A stretch of DNA of 64,000 bases, taken from the NCBI GenBank assembly GCA_021204025.1, contig JAJQAC010000033.1:1-64000 (forward strand), in the 5' to 3' direction. Numbering within the stretch: position 1 is the stretch's first letter; every line of letters begins with the position of its first letter. Source of the stretch: Clostridiales bacterium (lineage in GTDB: Bacteria; Bacillota; Clostridia; Lachnospirales; Lachnospiraceae). Shown here in pieces: positions 53,558-61,818 of the stretch. The notes beneath the pieces were generated by a model. The model ran no database searches and was not told the DNA's origin. It saw only the letters and a program-made list of their open reading frames with translations. The position numbers and the translations under genes were made by a program.

Positions 53558-53581
53558 GAGGCATAGGACATCCTATGCCTC
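53558..53581 (-). terminator. Terminator-like hairpin after the response regulator
   Basis: GAGGCATAGGA and TCCTATGCCTC are perfect 11-bp arms separated by two bases. The T-tract on the minus strand is delayed (TTACTGCATTTTTATG), so termination may be partial, allowing the kinase gene to be reached. Confidence 0.6.
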
Positions 53582-53587
53582 CCTTGA

Positions 53588-54280
53588 TTACTCTTTCGCA
53601 TCAAAAAGATAACCAAGACCACGAACTGTTTTTAAATACCGGGGATTTCTCGCATCTTCTTCAATTTTATCACGAACTCTTTTGATATAGACCATAATCG
53701 TGTTATCATCCACCAGATTTTCATTCCATACCTGATGATAAAGTTGTTCTTTTGTAAATACCTGGCCGGGATGTTCCATAAAAAAGCGAAACAGCAAAAG
53801 CTCTCTTGCCGTAAAATTCAGCGCCTGACCATCCTTGCTGCATTCCAGTTTCATCAGATCAAAGCGAAAAGGTCCAACCGAGATCTCGTTCATATGGCTC
53901 TGGCTGTAAATGCGGTTCCTGCGTATCAACGCTTTCACCTTCTGAATCAGCACCGGCAACCGAAAGGGTTTCGTCAGATAATCATCCGCTCCCATCCCCA
54001 GTCCCAGCACCTGATCGACGTCTTCCTGCCTGCCGCTGAGCATGAGAACCGGCGTCATATCACCTTTTCCACGAAGGCGCTGCAGGATCGAATACCCATC
54101 CATATCGCTCATCATCACATCAAGCACGATCAGATCAAATTGCTCCTTTTCCAGAGTATTCATGGCTTCATATCCGCCGGAAGCCTCTGTGACTTCCATT
54201 CCTTCTCGTATAAACGCTGTCCGCAAGGCCAACCGGACGGATAATTCGTCATCTACTACCAAAATTTTCTCTTTTGCCAT
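53588..54280 (-). CDS. OmpR/PhoB-type response regulator
   Basis: This 230-residue regulator has acidic pocket VVDDELS, phosphoacceptor Asp in IVLDVMMSDMDGYSI (~54), LMLSGRQED and Lys in YLTKPFRLP. A winged-helix domain follows (NTIMVYIKRVRDKIEED, VRGLGYLFD). Its own promoter lies at 54317-54345. The hybrid kinase gene is 165 bp downstream. Confidence 0.93.
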   Translation of the reverse strand: MAKEKILVVDDELSVRLALRTAFIREGMEVTEASGGYEAMNTLEKEQFDLIVLDVMMSDMDGYSILQRLRGKGDMTPVLMLSGRQEDVDQVLGLGMGADDYLTKPFRLPVLIQKVKALIRRNRIYSQSHMNEISVGPFRFDLMKLECSKDGQALNFTARELLLFRFFMEHPGQVFTKEQLYHQVWNENLVDDNTIMVYIKRVRDKIEEDARNPRYLKTVRGLGYLFDAKE

Positions 54281-54316
54281 CCTGTTTTCCCCCGGTTTTT
54301 GTTCATACTAATCATT

Positions 54317-54345
54317 ATTATAGTTTTTAATTACCGCAAATACAA
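54317..54345 (-). promoter_or_regulatory. Sigma-A promoter of the response-regulator/hybrid-kinase unit
   Basis: Minus-strand TTGTAT (54340-54345) and consensus TATAAT (54317-54322) are 17 bases apart, ~35 bases before the start codon. Confidence 0.7.
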
Positions 54346-54379
54346 GAATTTTCACAAATGATACAGAAACGCATTCTTA

Positions 54380-55678
54380 TCAAACCGGAACAAGCCCAAT
54401 CAAAACACCAAGCACCAGCATGCAAAGACTGACAATCCAGTAAACGGGGATACTGAACTTCATATGATCTTTCAATTCCACACCGCCAAGACCGATCGCA
54501 AGGTAAGTCGCCGGGGTCAGCGGGCTGACCATCAGCGCCAGGTTTTTACCAATAATCATTGTCACAGCCGTACTCAGGGAAGCCACTCCATAGGTTTCGC
54601 CCACTTCCATAACCAGCGGCATAATCCCATAGAAGTATGCATCTGTACCAATACACAGTCCCAACGGCATTGCCAGCACACCAAAAATAATATGAATGAA
54701 CCGGCCCAAGAAATCCGGGATAATTGCAATAATGACACCGGCCAGTTCCGTCAGCATTCCGGTTCCGTCAAAGATACCTACCATCGCGCCAGCACTGAAC
54801 AATGTCGCAGAAATAATCAATGCAGACGGCGCATGCTTTTTGATCAGCTTATCCTGAAGTTTCAGATCCGGATAGTTGACGGCCAGAGCAAGACACAGCG
54901 CAAGCAGGAAGGACACATAGCTGGTCACAATTCCCATCGATAATACTACAATCAAAGCCACTGTAAGAGCCAGATTAAACAGCAACAGCTTCGGGCGTCT
55001 TAAAGCATCCTCTTCTTCCTTTGCTTTCTGATCCGTTGTTACATTTTCCCCTCTGCCTGCGCCGGCACCCTGTTTGACAGCCATCATACCTAACAGCACC
55101 GCTACAACAATATTAAACACCAGGCCGATTAACTGAACCGGTATCAGAATATGCCACAGATCATTGGCATCCATGGAAAGAACCGTTGCCGCTCTGGCTA
55201 CCGGGCCTCCCCACGGCAGCAGATTCATAACGCCCATGCAGGCTCCGGTCAGACACAAAAGGATTTTCGGATCAATTTTCATTGACTTGTAAACCGGATA
55301 CAGCGCGGGAATCGTGATTAATACTGTCGTTGCTGTCGTTCCGTCCAGATGAGCAATTGTCGCGATAATTGCCGTCGCTACGGTTACGGCAATTACACTG
55401 TTTCCCGCTCTTTTTACCAGGAAATTTACAATAACGTCAAACATTCCGGTATCTGACATCACACCAAAATAAATTACGGAAAAAATAAACAGGATACCAT
55501 TGCTGGTGGTAGTGCCAATTCCTTCCTTGATAAAACCTGCTACCTCGATCGGACCATGTCCAAGAATCAATGCCGCAATGGTGGGAATCAGTGACAAAAC
55601 CACAATCGGCGACATTTTCCCTTTCAACAGGAGTACCACGATCAGAACAATCATTATAAAGCCAACAAGCGCAATCAT
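54380..55678 (-). CDS. CitMHS-family citrate/carboxylate transporter
   Basis: This 432-residue membrane protein has about 11 helices and the CitMHS signature region NLLPWGGPVARAATVLSMDA. An acidic cytoplasmic loop (~215-235) divides the two halves. Family members co-transport metal-citrate with H+; the exact carboxylate and metal are not predictable. AGGAGG precedes the ATG. It sits just upstream of a two-component system, which may control it. Confidence 0.88.
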   Translation of the reverse strand: MIALVGFIMIVLIVVLLLKGKMSPIVVLSLIPTIAALILGHGPIEVAGFIKEGIGTTTSNGILFIFSVIYFGVMSDTGMFDVIVNFLVKRAGNSVIAVTVATAIIATIAHLDGTTATTVLITIPALYPVYKSMKIDPKILLCLTGACMGVMNLLPWGGPVARAATVLSMDANDLWHILIPVQLIGLVFNIVVAVLLGMMAVKQGAGAGRGENVTTDQKAKEEEDALRRPKLLLFNLALTVALIVVLSMGIVTSYVSFLLALCLALAVNYPDLKLQDKLIKKHAPSALIISATLFSAGAMVGIFDGTGMLTELAGVIIAIIPDFLGRFIHIIFGVLAMPLGLCIGTDAYFYGIMPLVMEVGETYGVASLSTAVTMIIGKNLALMVSPLTPATYLAIGLGGVELKDHMKFSIPVYWIVSLCMLVLGVLIGLVPV

Positions 55679-55816
55679 TGTTACCTCCTACGTATTTGAT
55701 AGATTTTATCTCGTGCGCACATGTCCTGGGCGATTTCCACCCTGATAATTTTATCCTATCAAAACCCGATAAATAAACTATGACTGCTTTCTTACAGCAC
55801 GTTAAGAATTGCTCTG

Positions 55817-55888
55817 TTTCATACTCCACCGTAGCGCGATCCGTCGGAGACTTTTCATTTCGCAGGATATACTTTCCCGTGAAATAAA
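55817..55888 (-). repeat. Family D repeat, copy D2
   Basis: On the minus strand GGGAAAGTATATCCTGCG is followed by AAATGAAAAGTCTCCGACGG, then ATCGCGCTACGGTGGAGTAT. It aligns with D1 over ~70 bases, with the flanking stem changed from TTTGTCC to ATTTC-type pairing. It directly follows the AGCS terminator. Confidence 0.6.
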
Positions 55889-55893
55889 AGACA

Positions 55894-55938
55894 GCCCGCA
55901 GGTTATCTGTTTCATCAAAACAAAATAACCTCACGGGC
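55894..55938 (-). terminator. Terminator of the AGCS symporter gene
   Basis: Minus-strand GCCCG plus GGTTAT pair with ATAACC plus CGGGC, with a small internal loop. TGTCTTTTATTTC follows. It lies 49 bases after the stop. Confidence 0.75.
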
Positions 55939-55986
55939 CGTAAATATTATCGTATGAAAAATATCCTGTTACAGACGTTCACCGCA

Positions 55987-57477
55987 TCAGTCGCTCTCGC
56001 CCAGTCCCTTCTCTTCTTCTGCCTGAATATCCGGGAATGCGGACAGCATCGGCTTGATATTCTGACCGCCCATATGACGCGCGACATAGTTCGCCGTGAT
56101 CTTCATGACGATCGGGGACAGACTCAGCACACCGATTAAGTTCGGGATTGCCATCAGGCCGTTAAAGGTATCTGACAGATCCCAGGCAAGGCTCAGGCTC
56201 ATCGTCGCGCCGCAGAGGATAAACACGATAAAGACTACCCGGTAAATCATCGTAGCGCCCGTGCCAAACAGATAGACAAAAGCGGTTGTCCCGTAATGGC
56301 TCCAGCCAAGCACGGTTGAAAACGCGAACAGCAGGATCGCCACCGCGATAAACGCCGGGCCTACACTGCCAAATACCGTCGCGAAAGCCTGCCCGACCAG
56401 TGCCGAACCGGACGCCTCCGAGATCACTTCCCCGGTCTCCAGATCAACCAGACCGGAAGTCAGCACGGTAAACGCTGTCAGTGTACACACGACAATCGTA
56501 TCCGCAAATACCTCAAAGATGCCCCACATACCCTGGCGGACCGGCTCCTTGACGTTTGAACTTGAATGAACCATAACAGAAGAACCAAGACCGGCTTCAT
56601 TTGAGAATACACCTCGTTTCATACCCCAGGTCACAGCCAGCGCCACGCCCGAACCGACGATGCCGCCGCCGACTGCCTTCATCGCGAACGCGCCCTTAAT
56701 AATTGCGATAAACGCCGCCGGGATATTCGCACAGTTGAGTGCACAGATCACAATTGCCCCAATAATGTAAAAGACCGCCATAAACGGCACCAGCTTCTCC
56801 GTAACCGTTGCGATTCTCTTGATACCGCCTACAACCACAAGTCCGGCAAAGACCATCAGCACAACGCCGGTTACAAGGTTCGGTACGCCAAACGCGGATT
56901 TCATATTTTCCGCGATGGAGTTAATCTGGCTCATATTGCCGATACCAAAGGACGCGAGCAGACAGAACAGAGAAAATAACACCGCCAGAACCGCGCCGAT
57001 CCCCTTCATGCCCGGCTTTGCTCCAAGACCGTCGCGCAGATAGTACATCGCGCCTCCACACCACTCGCCGCGATCATTTTTGCGCCGGTAATAGATACCA
57101 AGTACGTTTTCCGAATAGTTCGTCATCATCCCGAAAAACGCTACGATCCACATCCAGAAGATCGCGCCCGGGCCTCCGGCCACCAGCGCTGTCGCAACGC
57201 CAACGATATTACCTGTGCCGATCGTCGCCGCCAGCGCCGTACATAACGACTGGAACTGCGAGATCGACTGATCGCCGGCCGCCGTATGCTGGGTGATGTG
57301 CTTATCCGTAAAGATACTTCCCAGTGTGTGTTTCATCCAGTAGCCAAAATGGCTGACCTGGAAAACCTTAGTCAGCAATGTCATCAAGATGCCCGTCCCG
57401 ACCAGCAGGACCAGCATGGGCAGTCCCCAGACAAAGCTGTTAATCTGCCCGTTTACCTGTGTAATAAGATCAATCAT
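55987..57477 (-). CDS. Alanine/glycine:cation symporter (AGCS family)
   Basis: This ~496-residue, ~11-helix Na+ (or H+)-coupled amino-acid importer has the AGCS motifs ALAATIGTGNIVGVATAL and FSNEAGLGSSVMVHSSSN, with YCRR-type loop YYRRKNDRGEWCGGAMYYL. The open frame runs to 57594 but starts in the promoter. AGAGGGG stands 7 bases before ATG 57477, which begins MIDLITQVNGQINSFVWG. Its leader contains a terminator-like hairpin, so expression may be attenuated. Confidence 0.93.
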   Translation of the reverse strand: MIDLITQVNGQINSFVWGLPMLVLLVGTGILMTLLTKVFQVSHFGYWMKHTLGSIFTDKHITQHTAAGDQSISQFQSLCTALAATIGTGNIVGVATALVAGGPGAIFWMWIVAFFGMMTNYSENVLGIYYRRKNDRGEWCGGAMYYLRDGLGAKPGMKGIGAVLAVLFSLFCLLASFGIGNMSQINSIAENMKSAFGVPNLVTGVVLMVFAGLVVVGGIKRIATVTEKLVPFMAVFYIIGAIVICALNCANIPAAFIAIIKGAFAMKAVGGGIVGSGVALAVTWGMKRGVFSNEAGLGSSVMVHSSSNVKEPVRQGMWGIFEVFADTIVVCTLTAFTVLTSGLVDLETGEVISEASGSALVGQAFATVFGSVGPAFIAVAILLFAFSTVLGWSHYGTTAFVYLFGTGATMIYRVVFIVFILCGATMSLSLAWDLSDTFNGLMAIPNLIGVLSLSPIVMKITANYVARHMGGQNIKPMLSAFPDIQAEEEKGLGESD

Positions 57478-57517
57478 AATCATTCCCCTCTCTTGAAAAA
57501 TTGAAAGAATAAGAAAA

Positions 57518-57553
57518 GGCAAAGAAAGCGTCCCTCCTGTGCGCTTCTTTGCC
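57518..57553 (-). terminator. Attenuator-like hairpin in the AGCS leader
   Basis: Minus-strand GGCAAAGAAGCG pairs with CGCTTTCTTTGCC (one bulge) around CACAGGAGGGA and is followed by TTTTCTTATTC. It begins only ~5 bases after the predicted start site. Confidence 0.6.
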
Positions 57554-57564
57554 CAACTTGCGTT

Positions 57565-57594
57565 AGCATAACATAAATTTTCTGCTTTTGTCAA
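57565..57594 (-). promoter_or_regulatory. Sigma-A promoter of AGCS
   Basis: Minus-strand TTGACA (57589-57594, consensus) and TATGCT (57565-57570) are 18 bases apart. Confidence 0.65.
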
Positions 57595-57754
57595 TAGCAG
57601 AGTGCTAATTTCATTCGTTAATCGGCTAAATCAGCTGGCTCCCTTATGTACCACCCATGCTCTCCGCTCCCGCTCAGGTCGATGTTTGACCAGTACCACC
57701 AGTGTTCAGCACTGCAGCGCGGTTGCGCAGCATGGATGTGACATATAATCTGAA

Positions 57755-58129
57755 TCAGTCCTCCTCGATATGCTCCAGTCCCTGATTAATAATCGTGCGG
57801 ACATGGGCATCTGCCAGTGAGTAGAAGACCGATTTCCCTTCTCTCCGGCTCTTGACGAGCTTATTCTGCTTCAGGATCCGCAGCTGGTGCGAGATCGCGG
57901 ACTGTGTCATATTAAGCGCCTGCGCCAAGTCACACACACACACCTCCGCCTCAAAGAGTACAAAAAGGATCCGGATCCGCGTAGAATCACCAAAGATTTT
58001 AAAAAGCTCCGCGAGATCATAAAGTTCTTCTTCTTTCGGCAGCTTTTCCCTGACCGTTTTCAGCAGATTCTCATGTACTTCCGTGATCTCGCAGCATTCA
58101 CATTCTGCGTCCCGTTCATAATACGCCAT
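57755..58129 (-). CDS. ArsR/SmtB-family metal-sensing repressor (CadC-like)
   Basis: This 124-residue winged-helix repressor starts MAYYERDAECECCEITEVHE. The frame runs to 58291, but those codons come from repeat A4; GGAG lies 6 bases before ATG 58129. N-terminal cysteines (CECCE) and ELCVC-type EVCVCDLAQ in the alpha3 region match CadC-like Cd/Pb/Zn sensors. The HTH is MTQSAISHQLRILKQNKLV. It is third in the HMA-ATPase-ArsR operon and likely binds the operator at 60493-60512, releasing on metal. Confidence 0.92.
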   Translation of the reverse strand: MAYYERDAECECCEITEVHENLLKTVREKLPKEEELYDLAELFKIFGDSTRIRILFVLFEAEVCVCDLAQALNMTQSAISHQLRILKQNKLVKSRREGKSVFYSLADAHVRTIINQGLEHIEED

Positions 58130-58149
58130 GCTCTCACTCCTTCTTTTTG

Positions 58150-58238
58150 ATGCGCAGAGCCGGATAAGGAATTTTGCGGCATACGCCACACCCGGCTTGC
58201 GCGGCGGGCATGAGGCCAAAAGCCGCCTCCTGCCCGAT
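58150..58238 (-). repeat. Family A repeat, copy A4 (opposite orientation)
   Basis: Read on the minus strand it is ATCGGGCAGGAGGCGGC ... CTGCGCAT. Stem 1 is GGGCA/TGCCC where A2 has GAGTA/TACTC, a compensated change. It is inside an operon between the ATPase and ArsR genes, with no terminator next to it. Confidence 0.75.
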
Positions 58239-58244
58239 TTTTTC

Positions 58245-60116
58245 TTACACCTTCTCGACATCCAGCGCCCGGATCGCGTTAAGCACCGCAATCACCATCA
58301 CGCCGACATCCGCAAAGATCGCCATCCACATATTGGCATAACCGACCGTGCCGAGGATCAGACACAGGATCTTGATCCCGATCGCAAAATAAATATTCTG
58401 ATAGACAATCCCGATACATTTACGGGAAATGCGGATCGCCTTGGATATTTTGAGCGGATCATCATCCATCAGCACGATGTCCGCCGCCTCTATCGCCGCA
58501 TCCGAGCCCATCGCGCCCATCGCGATCCCGATATCCGCCCTTGACAGCACCGGCGCGTCGTTGATCCCGTCTCCGACAAACGCTACCTTTTCCCTGCTAC
58601 CCTTAGCTGCGAGAACCTTCTCCAGTGCGTTCACCTTATCCGACGGCAGCAATTCGGCATGCACCTCGTCAATACTCAGCTGCGCAGCTACAGCCTGAGC
58701 GGCCTCTCTGCGGTCTCCGGTCAGCATAACGGTTTTCTTTACTCCGGAATTTTTCAGCGCGTACACGGCTTCCTTCGCGTGGGACTTCAACCGGTCAGAG
58801 ATCCGGATCCAGCCGCCGTAGACGCCGTCGACAGCGATATGTACCAGCGTACCCTGCCCCTCGCATGCTTCCGGTTCGATGCCTTCCCGTCTCATCAGTC
58901 CATCATTTCCCGCCGCGACCCGTCTGCCGTCCACCTTCGCACAGACTCCATGGCCGCTGATTTCTTCTACCTCTGTCACGCGGGCCGGATCGACAGTCTT
59001 TCCATAGGCTTTTTTCAGACTCTTACTGATCGGATGTGTCGAATAGCTCTCCGCCAGCGCCGCATACTCCAGAAGCTCTCGTTCCTCCATACCGGACGGA
59101 TGTGTCTCCGTCACCTCAAATACGCCCTGAGTCAGGGTACCGGTTTTATCAAAAACCACATATTTTGTCTCTGACAAAGCCTCCAGGTAATTGGAACCTT
59201 TTACCAGCACGCCCTGCCTGCTTGCTCCGCCGATCCCCGCAAAGAAACTTAACGGAATGCTGATGACTAACGCGCACGGACAGCTGATGACCAGGAATGT
59301 CAGTGCGCGGAAAATCCAGTCTGCCCACTCCAGAGCCAGTCCCATCCCAAGCATCCGCACTAACGGCGGCAGGATCGCCAGTGTCACCGCGCCATAACAG
59401 ACTGCCGGCGTATAATAATGGGCAAAGCGCGAGATAAAATTCTCAGAACGGGATTTCCTTGAGCTCGCGTTTTCCACCAGTTCCAGGATTCTGGATACGG
59501 TAGACTCACCGAATTCACGGGTCGTACGTATCTTCAGAAGTCCGTTTAAATTAATGCAGCCGCTGATCACCTCATCACCGGCCCCGGCTGACCGCGGCAC
59601 ACTCTCTCCCGTCAGCGCGCTGGTATCCAGAGACGCTTTTCCTTCTGTCACGACACCGTCGATCGGAATCTTTTCCCCCGGCTGTACCACAATCACCGTA
59701 CCCACCGCGATCTCATCCGGGTCCGCCTGCTCCAGTCTGCCGTCCTCTGTCTCAATATTGGCATAATCCGGACGGATATCCATCAGCTGACTGATATTGC
59801 GCCGGCTCCGACCGACCGCGCAGCTCTGAAAAAGCTCGCCGATCTGATAAAAAAGCATAACGGCCACGCCTTCCCGATATTCGCCCAATGCGATCGCCCC
59901 GACTGTCGCAACCGCCATCAGAAAGTTCTCATCAAACACCTGATGATTGCGGATCCCTTTCCCTGCTTTCAGGAGGATATCATGACCGATCGTAAGATAT
60001 GGAACCATGTAGAGAATGAACTTAAGGAGTTCATCGACCGGCAGACATTCAATCCCGATCATCAGAACTGCCGCTGCGATAATCCTCCTTAAAACTTTTT
60101 TCTGTTTCTTATTCAT
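58245..60116 (-). CDS. P1B-type heavy-metal (Zn/Cd/Pb) exporting ATPase
   Basis: This ~623-residue ATPase lacks an N-terminal metal-binding domain; that domain is encoded separately just upstream (60232). Motifs are TGES in the actuator domain, the membrane CPC in VISCPCALVISIPLS, the phosphorylation site DKTGTLTQG and GDGINDAPVLSRADIGIAMG. Conserved polar residues of the last helices fit the Zn/Cd/Pb group. AGGAGA precedes ATG 60116, so the frame's first 25 codons are excluded. It should pump toxic divalent metals out of the cell. Confidence 0.94.
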   Translation of the reverse strand: MNKKQKKVLRRIIAAAVLMIGIECLPVDELLKFILYMVPYLTIGHDILLKAGKGIRNHQVFDENFLMAVATVGAIALGEYREGVAVMLFYQIGELFQSCAVGRSRRNISQLMDIRPDYANIETEDGRLEQADPDEIAVGTVIVVQPGEKIPIDGVVTEGKASLDTSALTGESVPRSAGAGDEVISGCINLNGLLKIRTTREFGESTVSRILELVENASSRKSRSENFISRFAHYYTPAVCYGAVTLAILPPLVRMLGMGLALEWADWIFRALTFLVISCPCALVISIPLSFFAGIGGASRQGVLVKGSNYLEALSETKYVVFDKTGTLTQGVFEVTETHPSGMEERELLEYAALAESYSTHPISKSLKKAYGKTVDPARVTEVEEISGHGVCAKVDGRRVAAGNDGLMRREGIEPEACEGQGTLVHIAVDGVYGGWIRISDRLKSHAKEAVYALKNSGVKKTVMLTGDRREAAQAVAAQLSIDEVHAELLPSDKVNALEKVLAAKGSREKVAFVGDGINDAPVLSRADIGIAMGAMGSDAAIEAADIVLMDDDPLKISKAIRISRKCIGIVYQNIYFAIGIKILCLILGTVGYANMWMAIFADVGVMVIAVLNAIRALDVEKV

Positions 60117-60231
60117 CACCAGGTCTCCTCTTTTTCTATCAGATATTACAGTTTTACAGCAAATGGGAATCTGCCGACCCGTCACGTTCACAATATTTTG
60201 TCAACATGTATTTTCTGTGGATCCCAGCCTC

Positions 60232-60447
60232 TTACATAAAGATCTCACAGTCATCCTCGACCTTTTTACAGTTTACCAGCACATCCTGCATCACCGATTT
60301 TACATTCGCTCCATCCTCAAACTCAACAGTCATCTTCAACGCCATAAAATTCACTACCGCATCCTTCACCCCGGCCGTCTTCTTTGTGGCTTCTTCCATC
60401 TTATTCGCGCAGTTCGCGCAGTCGACATCAATCTTGTAGGTCTTCTT
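60232..60447 (-). CDS. Stand-alone heavy-metal-associated (HMA) protein
   Basis: This 71-residue protein starts MKKTYKIDVDCANCANKMEE, a ferredoxin-like HMA domain with metal-binding motif DCANCANK (GMTCxxC variant). A C-terminal acidic/Cys tail (NCKKVEDDCEIFM) could help bind metal. AGGAGG lies 11 bases before ATG 60447. The longest frame (60510) starts in the operator at the transcription start, so it is rejected. It probably delivers metal to the ATPase, which has lost its own HMA domain. Confidence 0.9.
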   Translation of the reverse strand, partial: KKTYKIDVDCANCANKMEEATKKTAGVKDAVVNFMALKMTVEFEDGANVKSVMQDVLVNCKKVEDDCEIFM

Positions 60448-60492
60448 CATTGTGGTAAAATCCTCCTCTTTTTTAATCTCGTTCATTTTTTC

Positions 60493-60512
60493 ATATGAAC
60501 AATCATTCATAT
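60493..60512. promoter_or_regulatory. ArsR/SmtB-type operator of the metal-efflux operon
   Basis: ATATGAACAATCATTCATAT is an inverted repeat with 7-bp perfect arms (ATATGAA/TTCATAT) and fits known SmtB/CadC operators. It begins at the predicted transcription start. Confidence 0.8.
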
Positions 60513-60522
60513 TTATAAAATT

Positions 60523-60550
60523 ATTCTACCACACAGAAATAGATTGTCAA
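60523..60550 (-). promoter_or_regulatory. Sigma-A promoter of the metal-efflux operon
   Basis: Minus-strand TTGACA (60545-60550) and TAGAAT (60523-60528) are 16 bases apart. Confidence 0.75.
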
Positions 60551-60559
60551 GCATTATTT

Positions 60560-60587
60560 AAGGCTCCGGAAATATTTCCGAAGCCTT
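60560..60587. terminator. Palindromic hairpin after the aldo/keto reductase gene
   Basis: AAGGCT-CGGAAAT and ATTTCCG-AGCCTT pair with one mismatch over 28 bp. The T-tract is poor on the minus strand. It is probably a terminator insulating the metal promoter just downstream. Confidence 0.55.
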
Positions 60588-60608
60588 GTCTTACTGCTCT
60601 TTTGCCTT

Positions 60609-61634
60609 TCAGACCGTTACCTCTCCTGCCAGAACCCGTTTATAATCTTCATAATTTTTTTCCAGCAGCGCCGGCGTATCCAACCCATACGGACAGCGGC
60701 TCTTACACTGGTTGCAATGCAGGCAGTTCTCAATCTTTTTCATCTTAGCCTGTCCGGTCTCGCTCAGATGAGACGCGGACGGTGAGCGCCGGATCAGCAG
60801 CGACATACGCGCGCAGGTATTGATCTCGATGCCGGCCGGGCAGGGCATACAATATCCGCACCCACGGCAAAATTCTCCGCCAAGTTCTTTCCGGTCCCTG
60901 GCAATCAGCGCTTCGATCTCCTTCGTCATGGCTGGAGGATTATCCATATAGGATAAAAATTCATCGAGCTCTGTCTCCCGCTGCATGCCCCAGATCGGGA
61001 TCACATTGTCAAACTGCGACTCGAATGCATAAGCGGCCGCCGAATTGGTAATCAAACCTCCAGACAACGCTTTCATCGCGATGAATCCCATGTTTTTCTC
61101 TTTACATTTGCTCACAAGTTCCAGATCCGGCTCGCTGCATATGTAGCTGAATGGAAACTGCAGCGTCTCGTACAGGCCGGATTCGATCGCTTCATTCGCT
61201 ACGGACAAACGATGATTTGTGATACCGATATGGCGGATCTTCCCCTGCTGCTTTGCTTCCAGCATCGCCTCATACAGTCCCGTCCCATCGCCCGGCTTCG
61301 GACACCAGGACGGATTGTGAAACTGATAGATATCTACGTATTCCGTGCGCAGATTTGTAAGCGAAGTTTCCAGATCCTTCCAGAATCCTTCCGGAGTTTT
61401 TGCCATGGTCTTGGTGGCAAGGAAAATCTGTTCCCTCATACCGTCAAATGCAGCGCCCAGCTTGCTCTCACTATCCGTGTACGCGCGTGCTGTGTCAAAG
61501 AAACGGATGCCGCCGTCGTACGCCCTTCTTGCCAGCCGTACCGCAGCCTCCATCGAGATTCGCTGCATCGGCAGGGCGCCGAAACCGTTTTTACTGACTG
61601 TGATGCCTGTTGACCCCAGTGTGACCTGATTCAT
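60609..61634 (-). CDS. Aldo/keto reductase with C-terminal 4Fe-4S domain
   Basis: This 341-residue oxidoreductase starts MNQVTLGSTGITVSKNGFGALPM. The AKR barrel has Asp in FFDTARAYTDSE and Lys in LATKTMAKT, and a shortened HNPS/HIGITNHR loop. The C-terminal ~80 residues hold cysteines GGEFCRGCGYCMPCPAGIE and CLHCNQCKSRCPYGLD, ligands for two Fe-S clusters. GGAGGAG precedes ATG 61634; the frame's earlier 49 codons include a family C hairpin. Substrate unknown; monocistronic. Confidence 0.92.
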   Translation of the reverse strand: MNQVTLGSTGITVSKNGFGALPMQRISMEAAVRLARRAYDGGIRFFDTARAYTDSESKLGAAFDGMREQIFLATKTMAKTPEGFWKDLETSLTNLRTEYVDIYQFHNPSWCPKPGDGTGLYEAMLEAKQQGKIRHIGITNHRLSVANEAIESGLYETLQFPFSYICSEPDLELVSKCKEKNMGFIAMKALSGGLITNSAAAYAFESQFDNVIPIWGMQRETELDEFLSYMDNPPAMTKEIEALIARDRKELGGEFCRGCGYCMPCPAGIEINTCARMSLLIRRSPSASHLSETGQAKMKKIENCLHCNQCKSRCPYGLDTPALLEKNYEDYKRVLAGEVTV

Positions 61635-61730
61635 ACTGCTCTCCTCCTTATATATTGTATCATAAATTTTTGACTGACCGGTTCCCGGTGTGGCTAATGA
61701 ATCGACAACTATGTTATTGGTGAAGCGCCC

Positions 61731-61763
61731 GTCCCTGAGAGGAAAACATATCCTCTCAGGGAC
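61731..61763 (+). repeat. Short family C element, copy C3
   Basis: GTCCCTGAGAGGA and TCCTCTCAGGGAC are perfect 13-bp arms around AAACATA, followed by TACTTTTTT. It equals the outer part of C2 with the ~110-bp interior removed, and shares the flank GACTACTTT. Confidence 0.7.
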
Positions 61764-61818
61764 TACTTTTTTAGCGTGCACTCCTGTCGATAAAAGTGGC
61801 TCCAGCTCTATAACATTT

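Noticed and set aside
55437-55934. 165-codon minus-strand frame upstream of CitMHS
   Set aside because: It overlaps the CitMHS 5' end out of frame and is largely translated from repeat D2; no ribosome binding site fits.
57478-57594. 39-codon N-terminal extension of AGCS
   Set aside because: It begins in the -35 box and crosses the leader hairpin; AGAGGGG marks ATG 57477.
57640-57705. T-box-like GGTGGTAC motifs on the minus strand
   Set aside because: They lie upstream of the AGCS promoter, not in its leader, lack ACCGCG, and no specifier loop or terminator is in place.
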